The notes under the pieces were generated by a model, which did not search any database, was not told the DNA's origin, and saw nothing but the letters and a program-made list of their open reading frames with translations. DNA of 64,000 nt from Nannocystis pusilla (GTDB lineage: Bacteria > Myxococcota_A > Polyangia > Nannocystales > Nannocystaceae), in the NCBI RefSeq assembly GCF_026626665.1, contig NZ_JAPNKE010000002.1, forward strand, positions 7,727,168 through 7,791,167, read 5' to 3'. Below are positions 9,463-19,039 of this stretch, in pieces; position 1 is the first letter of the stretch, and every line of letters starts with the position of its first letter. The position numbers were made by a program, and so were the translations under genes.

Positions 9463-11132
9463 TTTTGCCCCACCGGCAGGAGGTCGTCCATCGGATCGCT
9501 TTCGAAGGCTTCTTGCTCTTCGTCGCCGGCTTCGGCGCGTCCTTGGCCGTGAACGTGTACGTCAGCTCTCCGCCGTCATCACTCTCCGGGAACTCGGCAC
9601 CGTCGAGCTGATCGAGCACGCACTGACGAAACGACGCCGGCGACGCCTGCACCTCATGCACTGACCCTTCTGGGCTCACCTTCAACGTGAAGCGCAGTCG
9701 GTCCGTGCCCGGCATCGCGCACACCCGCAGGTCGGCGAGGCGCCGATCGAGCTGCGCCCGCACCTTGCTCGCCGAGAACGGCCGCGCCAGAACCGGCGCC
9801 GGCTCCTGGGGCGGCGACGCGGCCGGAGCCGCGACCTCCGTCACGGGCGCTGGCGGAGCCTCACGCGCCAGGCCCTCACCCGGGGCCTCGACGCGCTCCA
9901 CCTCACCACGCGCCGCCTCATCCGCCGCGTTCACGACGGGCTTGCGCATTCTGTCCCCGGCGATTGTCGCCTCGCGCACGAGCAACTGGTGCGTCGGCGT
10001 CGGCCGTACCGCGGACAGCAGCACCCGTCCAGATCCACCATGTCCCGGCTTCTCCGTCGGCGCCAGGGACCACGCCCCTCCGAACAGCGCTGCAGCCGTC
10101 ACCATCACGATCGCCGCCTCACGACGCCACCCAGGCGCTGGCGAAGACACCGGCACGGGCGCCTCCCGCAGCACCGAGCCGCTCGGCGGCACCGCGCGCG
10201 GCTCATCGAGCGCCAGCCGCAGGGCAGCCATCACCTCGTCGACCGAGCGGAAGCGTCGCGACGGATCGCGCTCGAACGCCTGCATAACCGCCGCCTCGAC
10301 CTTGGGCGGCAGCGCCCCGCGCACATGCTCGTGGAGCGGCCGCGGCGACTCGTGAATCTGCGCGTACGTCACATCGCCCGCGCTACCCGGCTGCCAGGGT
10401 AGCCGCCCGGTCATCAACTTGTAGATCGTCACGCCGAGGCCATACACGTCGGTCCCCGGCGACGGCCGCGCCTCGCCTGCGAGCAGCTCGAGCCACGTAG
10501 CCCGGCGTCCCGAGCACCAGCCCGAGGCCGGTCTGCTCGCCGCTCGCGTCGAGGTCCTTGGCGATCCCGAAGTCGATCAACTTCACAAGATCGTCGCCTG
10601 CGTCGCCGCCTTCGACGAGGAAGCAGTTCGATGGCTTGACGTCGCGGTGGATGATGTTGCGGGCATGGGCCGCTGCCAGCGCCTCGCACAGCTGGAGGCC
10701 GATCGCCGCGGCTCGGCGCCACGGGAGTGGGCCCTGGCGCATGAGCACTTGCTCGAGATCGCTCCCGCGCAGGAACTCCATCACGAAGTAGATTTCGTTC
10801 TCCGGCGTAGTCCCGACCACGAAGGCACGCGGCACGTGGCGACTCTCGATCTCAGCCATGGTCCGCGCTTCGCGCTGACAGCGTCGCCCCATGCCGGGGT
10901 CGGCCGTGAATCGACGGTCGAGGAATTCTACCGCGTACTCCACGCCCGACTCGCGGTCGACTGCACGATACACAGCCGCCATTCCACCCTTGCCCAGCCG
11001 CTCCATGATTCGGTAGCGCTCGGCGATCAGGAGCCCGGCCCGCGTATCCGCCCGCGACGGTTGGTGCACGGTCGAGGTCTCGTGCGCCTCCGTCTGCTCG
11101 ACCCCGTCGAGCTGCTCCTCGGTGAACTTCAC
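9459..11132 (-). pseudogene. Ser/Thr protein kinase with Lys-to-Glu change and two frameshifts
   Basis: Hanks-type kinase: Gly loop LGKGGMAAVYRA, catalytic loop IIHRDVKPSNCF, LIDFGIAKD and GTPGYVA. The beta-3 lysine expected in YAVKFL is Glu (EYAVEFLDRR), so ATP anchoring would be lost. Frameshifts occur near 10495 (right after GTPGYVA, where PELLAGEA should follow) and near 9512 (an A/G run, hiding the natural end AFESDPMDDLLPVGQK). After the kinase domain come one membrane helix (EAAIVMVTAAALFGGAW) and a C-terminal TonB-like AgmX-type segment (FSASKVRAQLDRRLADLRVC). First gene of the redox operon. Confidence 0.75.
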
Positions 11133-11193
11133 CAGGGGAGGCTAACCGTGAGGCCACGCCCCGTAAAGGAGCCCGGAGACGGCCCTCGGGCCC

Positions 11194-11583
11194 GTGGCGG
11201 ACCGACTCTCACTTCCGCGAACGATCCTTGGAACGCTTCGAGCGCGAAAGGCGCAAGGGCCAGGCCGCCATGTCGAGGGCACGGCGGACGACGAGGGACG
11301 CCTCGAGGCCGCGATCCCGGCTGATGTGACGAGGGCGACGTTGGTGCTTCCGGAGCGCGGCGAGAAGTACGAGTTCACGCTGGGGCACCTCGAACCCGCG
11401 GACCACTGGCGAGGCGCCGCCCAGCGCCTGCGAAGCCTCGGCCTGTACGGCGCCGAGCCCTCGGCGCCGGACGAGGGCTTCCAGCGGGCCCTGCGCCGCT
11501 TTCAGGCGTTGCGCCGCCTCGAGGTGACGGGCGCGCTGGACGAGCCGACGATCGCCGCCCTGCAGGAGGCTCACGGGTGCTGA
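11194..11583 (+). CDS. Peptidoglycan-binding domain protein, probably 5'-truncated
   Basis: The C-terminal 60 residues (QRLRSLGLYGAE, ALRRFQALRRLEVTGALDE, TIAALQEAHG) match the PG_binding_1 fold. Upstream, GTADDEGRLEAAIPADVTRATLVL resembles the Ig-like half of T6SS-associated peptidoglycan-binding proteins. The first 30 residues do not fit the family, and no ribosome-binding site is evident before the GTG at 11194, so the gene is probably a remnant. Such proteins usually accompany DUF2169/DUF4150 effector genes like those at 14-18 kb. Confidence 0.55.
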   Translation: MADRLSLPRTILGTLRARKAQGPGRHVEGTADDEGRLEAAIPADVTRATLVLPERGEKYEFTLGHLEPADHWRGAAQRLRSLGLYGAEPSAPDEGFQRALRRFQALRRLEVTGALDEPTIAALQEAHGC

Positions 11584-11590
11584 GGCGAGT

Positions 11591-11749
11591 TCAGGAAGAG
11601 AACGACCAGCGCGGTCCGGCCTCGAGCGTGTTGAAAGTGTCACGCGCGCGGTCCGAGCGAGCGGCCGCGAAGGTCCCGATGAGCCTGGGTTTCGTGGGCT
11701 CGTGCTCGTGCGAATCTTCGCTCGGATCTGGGTCTTTCGGCTCCGGCAT
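11591..11749 (-). CDS. Small acidic/His-rich protein, uncertain
   Basis: A 52-residue frame, MPEPKDPDPSEDSHEHEPTK..., ending in a TGA at 11591. Composition and start are plausible, but there is no recognised family. The gene lies between a peptidoglycan-binding remnant and an IS630 remnant, so it may itself be a fragment. Confidence 0.25.
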   Translation of the reverse strand: MPEPKDPDPSEDSHEHEPTKPRLIGTFAAARSDRARDTFNTLEAGPRWSFSS

Positions 11750-11809
11750 CCCTGCAGCGTATTGAGGCATGCGGCGCGAGGGTCGTCTACCAGCCGCCGT
11801 ACTCGCCCG
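11750..11809 (+). pseudogene. IS630-type transposase remnant, left part
   Basis: The frame IEACGARVVYQPPYSP leads into copy B of the IS3-type element. It continues after it at 13900 as DLNPIELAWSKIKTALRG. PPYSPDLNPIE-W is the hallmark of the third catalytic segment of IS630/Tc1 DDE transposases. Only the 3' end of the gene remains. Confidence 0.7.
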
Positions 11810-11816
11810 GAGCCTG

Positions 11817-13339
11817 TCAATGACCTTGAGACACGGTGCTGCTCAGGTTTAATGAATGTGAGATTTCGCCGACATAGCAACCTTGTAGAGAATCAGTCGC
11901 GCTGCACCTGTCCGTAAGGACATGGACGTCGTACTCGCGAGGGCCGCGTTCGGGGTTACGCGGCGGGTTGATGTAGACCGCGGCGGGAGGCCGGCGCGGC
12001 GTCGGCCGACCGCGGACGAAGCGCTCGGGGTGGGCGTCGTAGGCTTCGTGGAGGGTGGCTGTCCTGACGGACAGGATGGCCTCGGTGCGACCGTAATGCA
12101 CGTCGGCGGGCGCCAGGAAGGCGATGCCGGAGTGGCGGTGGTGATGGTTGTAGCCGTCGACGAAGCGGACGCAGAAGGCGTGGGCGTCGTCGTACGAGGC
12201 GAAGCGGTCGGGGTAGTCGTGGGTGTACTTGAGGGTCTTGAAGTGGGCCTCCGAGTACGGGTTGTCGTCGCTGACGTGGGGCCGGCTGTGCGAGCGGCGG
12301 GCGCCCAGGGCGTCGTAGAGGTCGGCGAGCTCGCACGACGTCGGGACGGCACCGCGATCGGCATGGATGGTCAATTGGTCAGGTTGGATGTTCTGCTTGT
12401 CGCAGGCGGCGCGGATCAGCCGGGCGGCGATGTCGGCGCGCTCGCGGCGGGCCAGGGTCCAGCCGACGACGCAGCGGCTGTAGATGTCGAGCAGGACGTA
12501 CAGGTAATAGTATTGGCCCTTCGTCGGTCCTCGCAGCCAGGTGACGTCCCACGACCACACCTGGTTGGGTGCGGTCGCCAGCAGCTCGGGGCGCCTGTAC
12601 TCTGGGTGCCGCCGCTGCCGCCGGCGCTCGCGGAGCTCGCCCTCGGCGGCGAGCAGGCGATACATCGTCCGCGCGCTGCATAGCCAGCGCTGCTCGTCGA
12701 GCAGGGTCGGCACGATGACCTCGGGCGCCTTGTCGACGAAGCGCTCGCTGTGCAGCAGCGCCAGCACCTCCTGGCGCTCCGCCGCGCTCAGCGCCCGCGG
12801 CGACTGCCGTGGCGTCGTCGGCTTCGGCGACGGCGCGGGGCGACGCCGGCGGTACACGGTCGCCCGCGAGACCCCGAGCGCCTCGCACGCCCGCGGCAGA
12901 CCTGTCCTCCGGACAGCTCGTCCGCCTGCGCGATCAGGGCTTCTCGGACGTCTCGAGCGTTGCGAGCGGGATCCCGAGCAATTGCGAGACTTTTTTGGAC
13001 TTCGATGATCAGCTCCGCCGTCTCGAGCTTCTGCTCGAGCTGCACCACCCGGCGGCGCAGATGCTCCAGCTCTTTCTGCTCAGGGTCCTGCTTCGGCTTC
13101 GGTCCGCGCTTCTTCGGCTTCAACGCCCCCAGCGTACCCTCGTCCCGCTGCCGCCTCCAGGTCGACAACAGCGAGCTGTACAGGCCCTCCTTGCGCAGGA
13201 TGGCGCCGATCTCTCCCTCGCTGGCCCGGTCGGTCTGCGCCAGGATCTTCCGCTTGTACGCGGGCGTGAAGCTACGGCGCGTCGCCCTCTCGGCGGTCTC
13301 GGGGTCGGGCTCTCGTGCTTGAGTCGCCATCGGATCCAT
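11817..13339 (-). pseudogene. Transposase OrfA-OrfB, copy B (frameshifted)
   Basis: The slippery run has six A rather than five, so OrfA and OrfB are already in one frame at that point (VQKSLAIARD). A one-base deletion near 12909 (CCTCCGGACAG against CCTCTCGGACAG in copy D) then shifts the frame. OrfB is intact from 12857 to 11817 with all DDE residues (WSWDVTW, IHADRGAVP, NPYSEAHFK). Confidence 0.8.
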
Positions 13340-13347
13340 GCCTCCGC

Positions 13348-13824
13348 TTATTCGCCCGGTTGCAGGCCGAACTCCACCCGCGAGTGCTCCTCGCCGAGCG
13401 ACGAGCTGGGTGACGCAAGGATTTCGATGGGACGACGCCGTTGCTGATTCTTCGCACCCGTGCCCGACAACCTCGTCGTGCGCGCGACCCGCCTACTCGA
13501 TTGCTCCTCGTTGCCGCTCTTCTGGAAGGCGCTCTTGGTCGTCGTAAATCCAGCAAGACTTTCGACCGGACTACACCGTTGATGACTCCTCGCCGCGGTA
13601 GCCGACGACCTTGACGCGCTCGCGCGTTGCCTACTCGATCGCTCCTCCTTGGCGCTCTTTGGGAAAGCGCTCCTGGTGCTCGTGGTCGCTGCAGGCACAG
13701 CAAGCTTTTCGACCGGACTACACCCTTGCTGACTCGACGCCGCGGTGGCCGACCTGGACGGGCTCACGCCCTGCCTACTCGATTGCTCCTCGTTGCCGCT
13801 TCTTTTGATGGTTGGGTTGCTCAT
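13348..13824 (-). CDS. IS passenger repeat protein, copy B
   Basis: 158 residues, MSNPTIKRSGNEEQSSRQGV..., with three repeats of the SGNEEQSSR...QQxCSPVExLA...TSTRSAFxK pattern. Open despite many substitutions relative to copies C and D. The stop is 8 nt before the orfA start, with GGAGG between. Function unknown. Confidence 0.5.
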   Translation of the reverse strand: MSNPTIKRSGNEEQSSRQGVSPSRSATAASSQQGCSPVEKLAVPAATTSTRSAFPKSAKEERSSRQRASASRSSATAARSHQRCSPVESLAGFTTTKSAFQKSGNEEQSSRRVARTTRLSGTGAKNQQRRRPIEILASPSSSLGEEHSRVEFGLQPGE

Positions 13825-13899
13825 GCTCTTGATTCACGGACTCGCCCTGTTCTCTAAACTTCGTGGGAGCCGTGTCTCACACGACATTGGCAGGTAGGG

Positions 13900-14000
13900 G
13901 CCCGACCTCAATCCCATCGAGCTCGCCTGGTCGAAAATCAAGACCGCCCTCCGTGGCCTGGGGGCTCCTCAAGGCGTATGAAACCCGCTGTGAGGCAATC
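13900..14000 (+). pseudogene. IS630-type transposase remnant, right part
   Basis: Continues the frame interrupted at 11809: DLNPIELAWSKIKTALRGLG. It decays after about 13980. Bases 13900-13904 are the GCCCG duplication made by copy B. Confidence 0.65.
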
Positions 14001-14075
14001 GCTGTGACGGCTACGCGGCTGGCCCGGTCACGATCTTCTCAGTCGGTATGAAGATCTGCTCGAATGGCGCGGCGC

Positions 14076-14826
14076 TCATCGGGAGCGCGTCGCCCAGCGA
14101 TCGGCGTCGATCTGGAGCGTGGTGCCGCGCCCGATCTCCCCCAACAGCCGGCGTATGGAGGCGACGCTGGGGCCGCCGACCCTGTAGATCAGGATGCCGA
14201 GGTTCTCGGGCTTGACAGTCGATTCGGCGACGAGTGTCATGTCAGCTCGCTCGTAGAGTCGGCAGAAGGGCCCGGTCGTGATCGGGCTGGTGAAGCCGAG
14301 CCCCGACATCACGGCCTCGAGCTGAGCGGCGGCGGCTCTCCGGGGTCGACGAGGGCCCCGAAACATCGGTGGGGCGCGGTCATCACGCCGAACGTGATCA
14401 TGGCACCCGCCGCGATCCATTCGCGGAAGGTCTCGCTGGTCTGGGTCTCGGGACCTGCGTCGAGGATGGCGTTCAGGACGAGGGCGTCGTCTCGTAGCGG
14501 GTGCGCCAGATCGTAATAGACGTCGAGCGGCATCAGGGCGTCGGGCATGCGCCCGATGAGGAACTGCGTGGGGCCGATGTCGACGCTGCCGGTTCGGTAG
14601 GCCTCGAGGACGCTCGCGGCGGTGAAACCTCGCAGCATGGGGTGGAGCGCGCCCACGCTGCCAGCCAGGCGCGAGAGGAACCACCGATAAAAGGGGGGAA
14701 GTCGTGGCCGGTGAGCTCGACGCGCTCCTCGAGCTCCTCCAGATCTTCCGGGGAGGCCCCCGACCAGTCGCGTGCGAGGTTGGGGACGATGCGAAGCAGC
14801 AGCGCTTCGAGCTCGGGCTCTAGCAT
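14076..14826 (-). CDS. Immunity-like protein of DUF4150 module 1 (two frameshifts)
   Basis: Starts MLEPELEALLLRIVPNLARDW; the ATG overlaps the toxin stop (ATGCTAG). SMI1/KNR4-type features: an N-terminal helix, a loop with YRWFLSRL, and a DVYYDLAHP segment. It is clearly homologous to the gene at 45948-46708 (LEPELEALLLR, YYDLAHP, GPxSxxSLRxLLG). Indels near 14695 (C6/T4 run) and near 14338 split it into three frames. Cognate immunity to the overlapping upstream toxin is the natural inference. Confidence 0.7.
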
Positions 14827-16142
14827 TTGTGACACACTCCGGGGTGAGCGGTCTTGTGATCGCAATGCATCTCACCCTCGGCGCACATCAGCATGGTGAG
14901 GATGACCTGGCACGTGCCGCACGGGGGGATCGGCTTGCCCGGCCCGAGCTCTTCGGGGGTGGCCAGGCGGGCTCGCTTGGGGCCGTCCTTGCCGGGCTTG
15001 CGGATCCACAGCTTGGACAGCTTGGCAGCGGGGTTCGTGGTGTAGTAGCGCTCGGTGAGGCCCATGGGGCGGTCGCCGTGGTTCATGGCCAGCAGCGCCA
15101 TCTGCTGCGCCGCGCAGCTCCCCGGGGGGTAGAACATCTCGTCGGTGACACCTCGGAAAGAGTCGTTCGCTAGCTGCTTCAGCTTCTCCCACTCCACGGG
15201 CCACGAGCTCAGCGAGCCCTTGCCGTACCTGGCAAAGTCGAGGACGTCGGCCTGGAAGTCCTTGCGGTCCGGCTTGTTGGCGAGGGTGCCCGAGGGCGTG
15301 GGGGAGTGCCATGCGCCGGGCATCTCGGCCTGGATGTCGGAGTACTGGAACAGGCTCGTCCCGGCGAAGATGAGGCCGTCGTCCTTGCACTTGACGACGC
15401 CCATCATGCCCGTGAAGTTGACCGCGAGCCCGCGTTCTTCCTTCTCGAGCGCGTCGATCTGCTGCCTGTGGGGAGCACGCTGCTTCTTCGGCAGCTCGGC
15501 CATCGCCGTCTTCAGCGCAGCGATCTCGGCCTGTACCGCGGCGAGCCGCGGGGCGTTGGTCGCGCGCGCCTTCCCGATGGCTCGGTCGATGGCGGCCTGC
15601 AGCTGCCCCGCGGCCCCTTTGGTGTCCTCGTCCTCTTCGAGCTTGCCGTTGAAGCCGTGTTGCTTACGACACAGCGGACAGGGCTCGTCGCCGACCACCG
15701 CGGTCAGGCCCGCATTCTGCAGCACGCCGACGAGGGTGGCGGCGTTGGGCGGCTTGCCGCTGGGCCCGCAGTTGTTGAGCATCGGGTCGCCGAGGAGCTG
15801 CACGTTCTTGCCCTCGATCTTGACGTCGAACGACCCCGGGCCGACGAAGCTCGTGGAGCCGTGCGTGTTGGCGGAGAACAGGCCACCGCCGGTCCCCTTG
15901 CTGGCCATGTCGCCCGTCGATCCGAAGGTCGCGCCCTTCACGGCGACCTGCTTGCCCTCGATCGTGACGTTCTTCGAATAACCCTTGGGAGAGCTGCCGC
16001 TCTTGCCGATGTTTGGCAGCGGTGTGGGGACGAAGGGCGCAGGCGGTCCCGGCATCTTGCAGACGTTGGGGATGGTGGCCGCGGCCACGCCCTTGCTGCC
16101 CTTCGTGACCGGTGTCTTGGGCGCGTTGACGAGCGTCTTCAT
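14820..16142 (-). CDS. DUF4150 (PAAR-like) protein with deaminase-like toxin tail, module 1
   Basis: Residues 1-130 are a PAAR-like DUF4150 tip domain (VNAPKTPVTKGSKGVAAATI, VKIEGKNVQLLGDPMLNNCG). A CPLCRKQH zinc-like knuckle and an Ala/Gln-rich coiled coil (about 150-240) follow. The C-terminal domain has PPGSCAAQQMALL and IPPCGTCQVILTMLMC. The spacing and PCxxC motif resemble nucleic-acid/nucleoside deaminase toxins, but the usual Cys/His-x-Glu is C-A-A, lacking the catalytic Glu. The start overlaps the ketosynthase-like gene by ATGA. It is probably loaded on a type VI secretion spike. Confidence 0.8.
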   Translation of the reverse strand: MKTLVNAPKTPVTKGSKGVAAATIPNVCKMPGPPAPFVPTPLPNIGKSGSSPKGYSKNVTIEGKQVAVKGATFGSTGDMASKGTGGGLFSANTHGSTSFVGPGSFDVKIEGKNVQLLGDPMLNNCGPSGKPPNAATLVGVLQNAGLTAVVGDEPCPLCRKQHGFNGKLEEDEDTKGAAGQLQAAIDRAIGKARATNAPRLAAVQAEIAALKTAMAELPKKQRAPHRQQIDALEKEERGLAVNFTGMMGVVKCKDDGLIFAGTSLFQYSDIQAEMPGAWHSPTPSGTLANKPDRKDFQADVLDFARYGKGSLSSWPVEWEKLKQLANDSFRGVTDEMFYPPGSCAAQQMALLAMNHGDRPMGLTERYYTTNPAAKLSKLWIRKPGKDGPKRARLATPEELGPGKPIPPCGTCQVILTMLMCAEGEMHCDHKTAHPGVCHKC

Positions 16143-17174
16143 GGGCGTCCTTGGATACGAGGATCGTGCAGAAACATCGCGCCGCGCGTGCCGGAGTCCG
16201 AGCCGGCCATCACGAGGGCGCGGGGTCCTGGGCGTAGCCGCGGGCGAACGACTGTGCGGCGACGATGCTGGCGATCGCGCCGAAGGCGGCGCCGACGTCG
16301 CCGATGCTGCCGCAGAAGGTCTGATACTGCAGGGACCGCAGCGCCGCGTGAGCCCGCGTGGCGAACAGGCCCCACTCCTCGCTGCGGTAGCGCTCGCCGT
16401 TGATGTCGCAGTACACGGCGTCCGCCGCGTGCGCGGGCAAGTCCAGGCCCGCGGCCGCGTCCATCACGGCCTCGCTCAAGGCGAGCCCGAAGGACCCGGC
16501 GTCGCTGTCGCGCAGCTGCGTCTCCTGGTGGACGCCGACGCCGGAGATCGTAGCGAGGGGCCGACGCTTGAGCCGCGCTCCGAGTCGCCGTCGCCCGAGC
16601 ACGAGGCAGCCCGCAGCTTCACCGGGCGTGAACCCACCACGCACGCCGTCTTGCGCGAGCCTCCGCGCTTGCTCGAGCCAGACGAGGCTCTCGTCGTCAC
16701 AGTAGCTATCGACGCCGACGACGACATGGAGGCGATCCGCGTCCGCGGCGGCGAGGATCTGTCGCACGCACTGCATGACGCCGGCGTGGCCCCGGCCGCC
16801 GGTCGTCGCTCGTGTGCGAAAGCCTCGCTGGCGCGCCGCGTCGGCGCTCGCACGCGCCACGGTGGCCGCAGCATGGTCGTCAAAACCAGGACGCTGCTCC
16901 GGGAGGGCCAGCCAGAGCTCACACTCGGGGACCGCACCCGGAGCGAAGTCGGCGAGGGCTTCGGCCACGGCGGACGAGGCGAGCTCGACCATGCGCGCGA
17001 GCCCCTGAAGCGCGTCCTTCAGCCGGGCGTCGGCGCCGATGATGAGCGGCTCGCCTCGCATCGTGGCGAAGGCGAATCTCGGAGGCGACTGATGCCCGCC
17101 CGGATCGCCGCGGCGCTGGCCGGCGCCGTGAGACCGACCGGGGTTCGGGCGCCGATGCCCAGCAGGTCGATCAT
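16139..17174 (-). CDS. Thiolase-fold/beta-ketoacyl-synthase-like accessory protein (two frameshifts)
   Basis: Starts MIDLLGIGARTPVGLTAPASAAA, as in the N-terminal beta-alpha of ketoacyl synthases. HVVVGVDSYCDDESLVWLE and FTPGEAAGCLVLGRR match the thiolase fold, and YCDINGERYRSEEWG the second half. Single-base deletions near 17085 and near 16230 (a C run) interrupt it. When corrected it ends ALVMAGSDSGTRGAMFLHDP. Such enzymatically degenerate ketosynthases recur in T6SS effector clusters between DUF2169 and PAAR genes. ATGA overlaps link it to both neighbours. Confidence 0.75.
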
Positions 17175-18195
17175 GCCGACGCCTCCTCGATGAAGGTCTC
17201 GTCGAGGTAGTCCACGTCGCTGGCGCGGACCGGTAGCGCGCTCTGCCAGATCAGCGAGAGCCGGCGCTCGTCGGTCTCCAGCAGTACCGTGGTTAACCGT
17301 GTGCCGTGCTCATGCTCGGTCGTTCCGAAGCGGGAGCTCAGCGCGAAGCGCTTGCGGGGGAGCTCGACCACCAGCATGCCCTCGGGGGTCATGTTCGACA
17401 CAGCCATCCGCTCTCCGCCGACGAGCGGCATCGATGGGCGCTGGTCGTGCGGTGCTGCGAGTGCGAAGGCCGGGTCGTAGTCGCGGGGGAGGAGGGGCTT
17501 GCGCTCGCGGACCCACGCTGTGTCGTAGGTTCCGGCGAGCTCGCGTCGTGGGAGCCAGCCGCGGTCGATGGGACCGAACCCCGCGGGCCCGGTCGCTTCG
17601 GGACGCCCCGCGGCGTATTCGATGGTGTGCGCCGGAGTCTCGACGTCGGCGGCGTCGACCGCGAAGCCGCGGCCCGCCGGGTTGCGTTCGTCGAATCGCC
17701 ACCGCGAGGGGTCGGGGTCGCGGAAGTCGCCGCCGCCGAATGCCGACTCGTACCGCAGCGGCTGTTGGACGAAGGGGCGTGGCGAGGTGGTCGTCAGCCC
17801 CATGACGCCGTCACGGTAGGCCCGCTCGCCGTAGACCACGAGGCCCTTGTCCACGGACCCCAGCCGGAGCGCGACCTGGACGCTCGTAGCCGGTCGCTCT
17901 CCAGGCGCGACGACGGAACCGTGCACAAGGATATCGGTGCTGGGCTTCACCTCGAGCAAGTCGGAGTCGTAACGCAGGCTCGAGCGCCCTGCCTCGCCGA
18001 AGTGTTCGGGCGCAAGGGCCGGAGGGCCTGCTCGTCGAGCAGCGTGAGCCGGCCGCGATGGTCGACGTCGTAGGTGGCGCGAATGGCGACGAGCCACCAG
18101 TGGATGCCGTTCTGGTCACGAATCCAGTTGCGCGCGGCCGCATACGGGGTCCGGTTCGTCAGGCACCACATCGCAGTGGGGCCGGAGGTTAGCAT
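17171..18195 (-). CDS. DUF2169 T6SS adaptor-like protein (one frameshift)
   Basis: Starts MLTSGPTAMWCLTNRTPYAA. It contains the DUF2169 signature run (WWLVAIRATYDVDHRGRL; LRLGSVDKGLVVYGER; SAFGGGDFRDPD; GFGPIDRGWLPRRELAGTYD; PEGMLVVELPRKRF). DUF2169 proteins act as adaptors for PAAR-type effectors. An indel near 18010 separates the first 65 residues from the rest. It overlaps the ketosynthase-like gene by 4 nt and heads the module DUF2169, ketosynthase-like, DUF4150, immunity. Confidence 0.8.
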
Positions 18196-18199
18196 GACC

Positions 18200-18929
18200 C
18201 CGCCGCTGCTTGCCCTTGCGCATCGCCGCCCCAGCCGTGTGCTCGCAGGGCGCCCCTGGCCCGCTCGACCAGGCCGTAGGGCGAGCCACGTAGCGCCTCG
18301 CGTCGCGGTGGTACGCCCGGTACACCTCTGCCTTCGCCCACGCGCCGAATACCTCGTGCAGCTCGTAGCACCCGTCGAAGAGGTGCGGCGTCTCCTCGTC
18401 TGCGTGCGCCACCCGGATCGCCTCGAGCGGTCGCGCGAACTCCTCGGCGCTCGCCACCCGAGCCTCTGGCAGCACCGCCACCGCCGCCTCGACCAGCGCC
18501 TCGAGCTCCGCCGGGATCCCCGCCCTTCGGGGCGAGTTCCCGCATCGGCGGGTACTCGCCCCGGCACCGGCAGCACGCTCGTGCAGAGCCTGGTAGGTCG
18601 ATCGTCACCCAGAGCCCGTAGGTGTCGTAGCAGGGGTCCGCCTCGGTCAGCGCCGCCTCCGGACTCCAGCGCCATGTGCGCCATGTACGGCGCCCCGTCC
18701 TCGGTCTCCCCGACCGCGAGCACCCGGACCTGGTGCAGATCGCGCAGGTTGGTCAGCAGCCGGCCCTCATCGGAGAACCGCCGCCACGCGTCTATGTTAC
18801 CCTCCCGCAGCATCTTCACCGCCGCCAGCCCGTGGAGCAGCAGGTCTTTGCTCAGGAACACCTCGGCCATTCCCCGCGTCCGATGCGCTTCTCGACCTCG
18901 AAGCGCCCCCCGAGCACAGCTTCGTTCAT
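18200..18929 (-). pseudogene. Ser/Thr kinase pseudogene, internally deleted
   Basis: MNEAVLGGRFEVEKRIGRG and HGLAAVKMLREGNIDAWRRFSDE are the N-lobe of a kinase close to the one at 26183 (HGLAAVKVLRDDNADARRRF). The catalytic loop and activation segment are missing. The sequence resumes with material matching DTYALGVTIYQL and then AVLPEARVASAEEFARPLEA, LFDGCYELHEVFG and AKAEVYRAYHRDARRYVA. Several frameshifts add to the deletion. Confidence 0.75.
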
Positions 18930-19039
18930 GTCCTCCCCCCGCTCGGGGAACACCGTCTACCCCTCGCGTGGCGCGCGGTCGTCGCGGAGGCCTGGGGACG
19001 GGGTCGGGGTCGAGTCCGTCAGGGCCGAAGCCAACCCGC

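Larger units (their letters stand above)
11810..13899 (-). mobile_element. IS3-family element, copy B (2090 bp) with 5-bp target duplication
   Basis: Same ends as copy A. It is flanked by the direct repeat GCCCG (11805-11809 and 13900-13904), so it is an undisturbed insertion into the IS630 remnant. Both transposase and passenger frames lie on the minus strand. It is the most diverged of the copies (for example MDPMATQAREPDPETAERATRR at the OrfA start). Confidence 0.9.
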
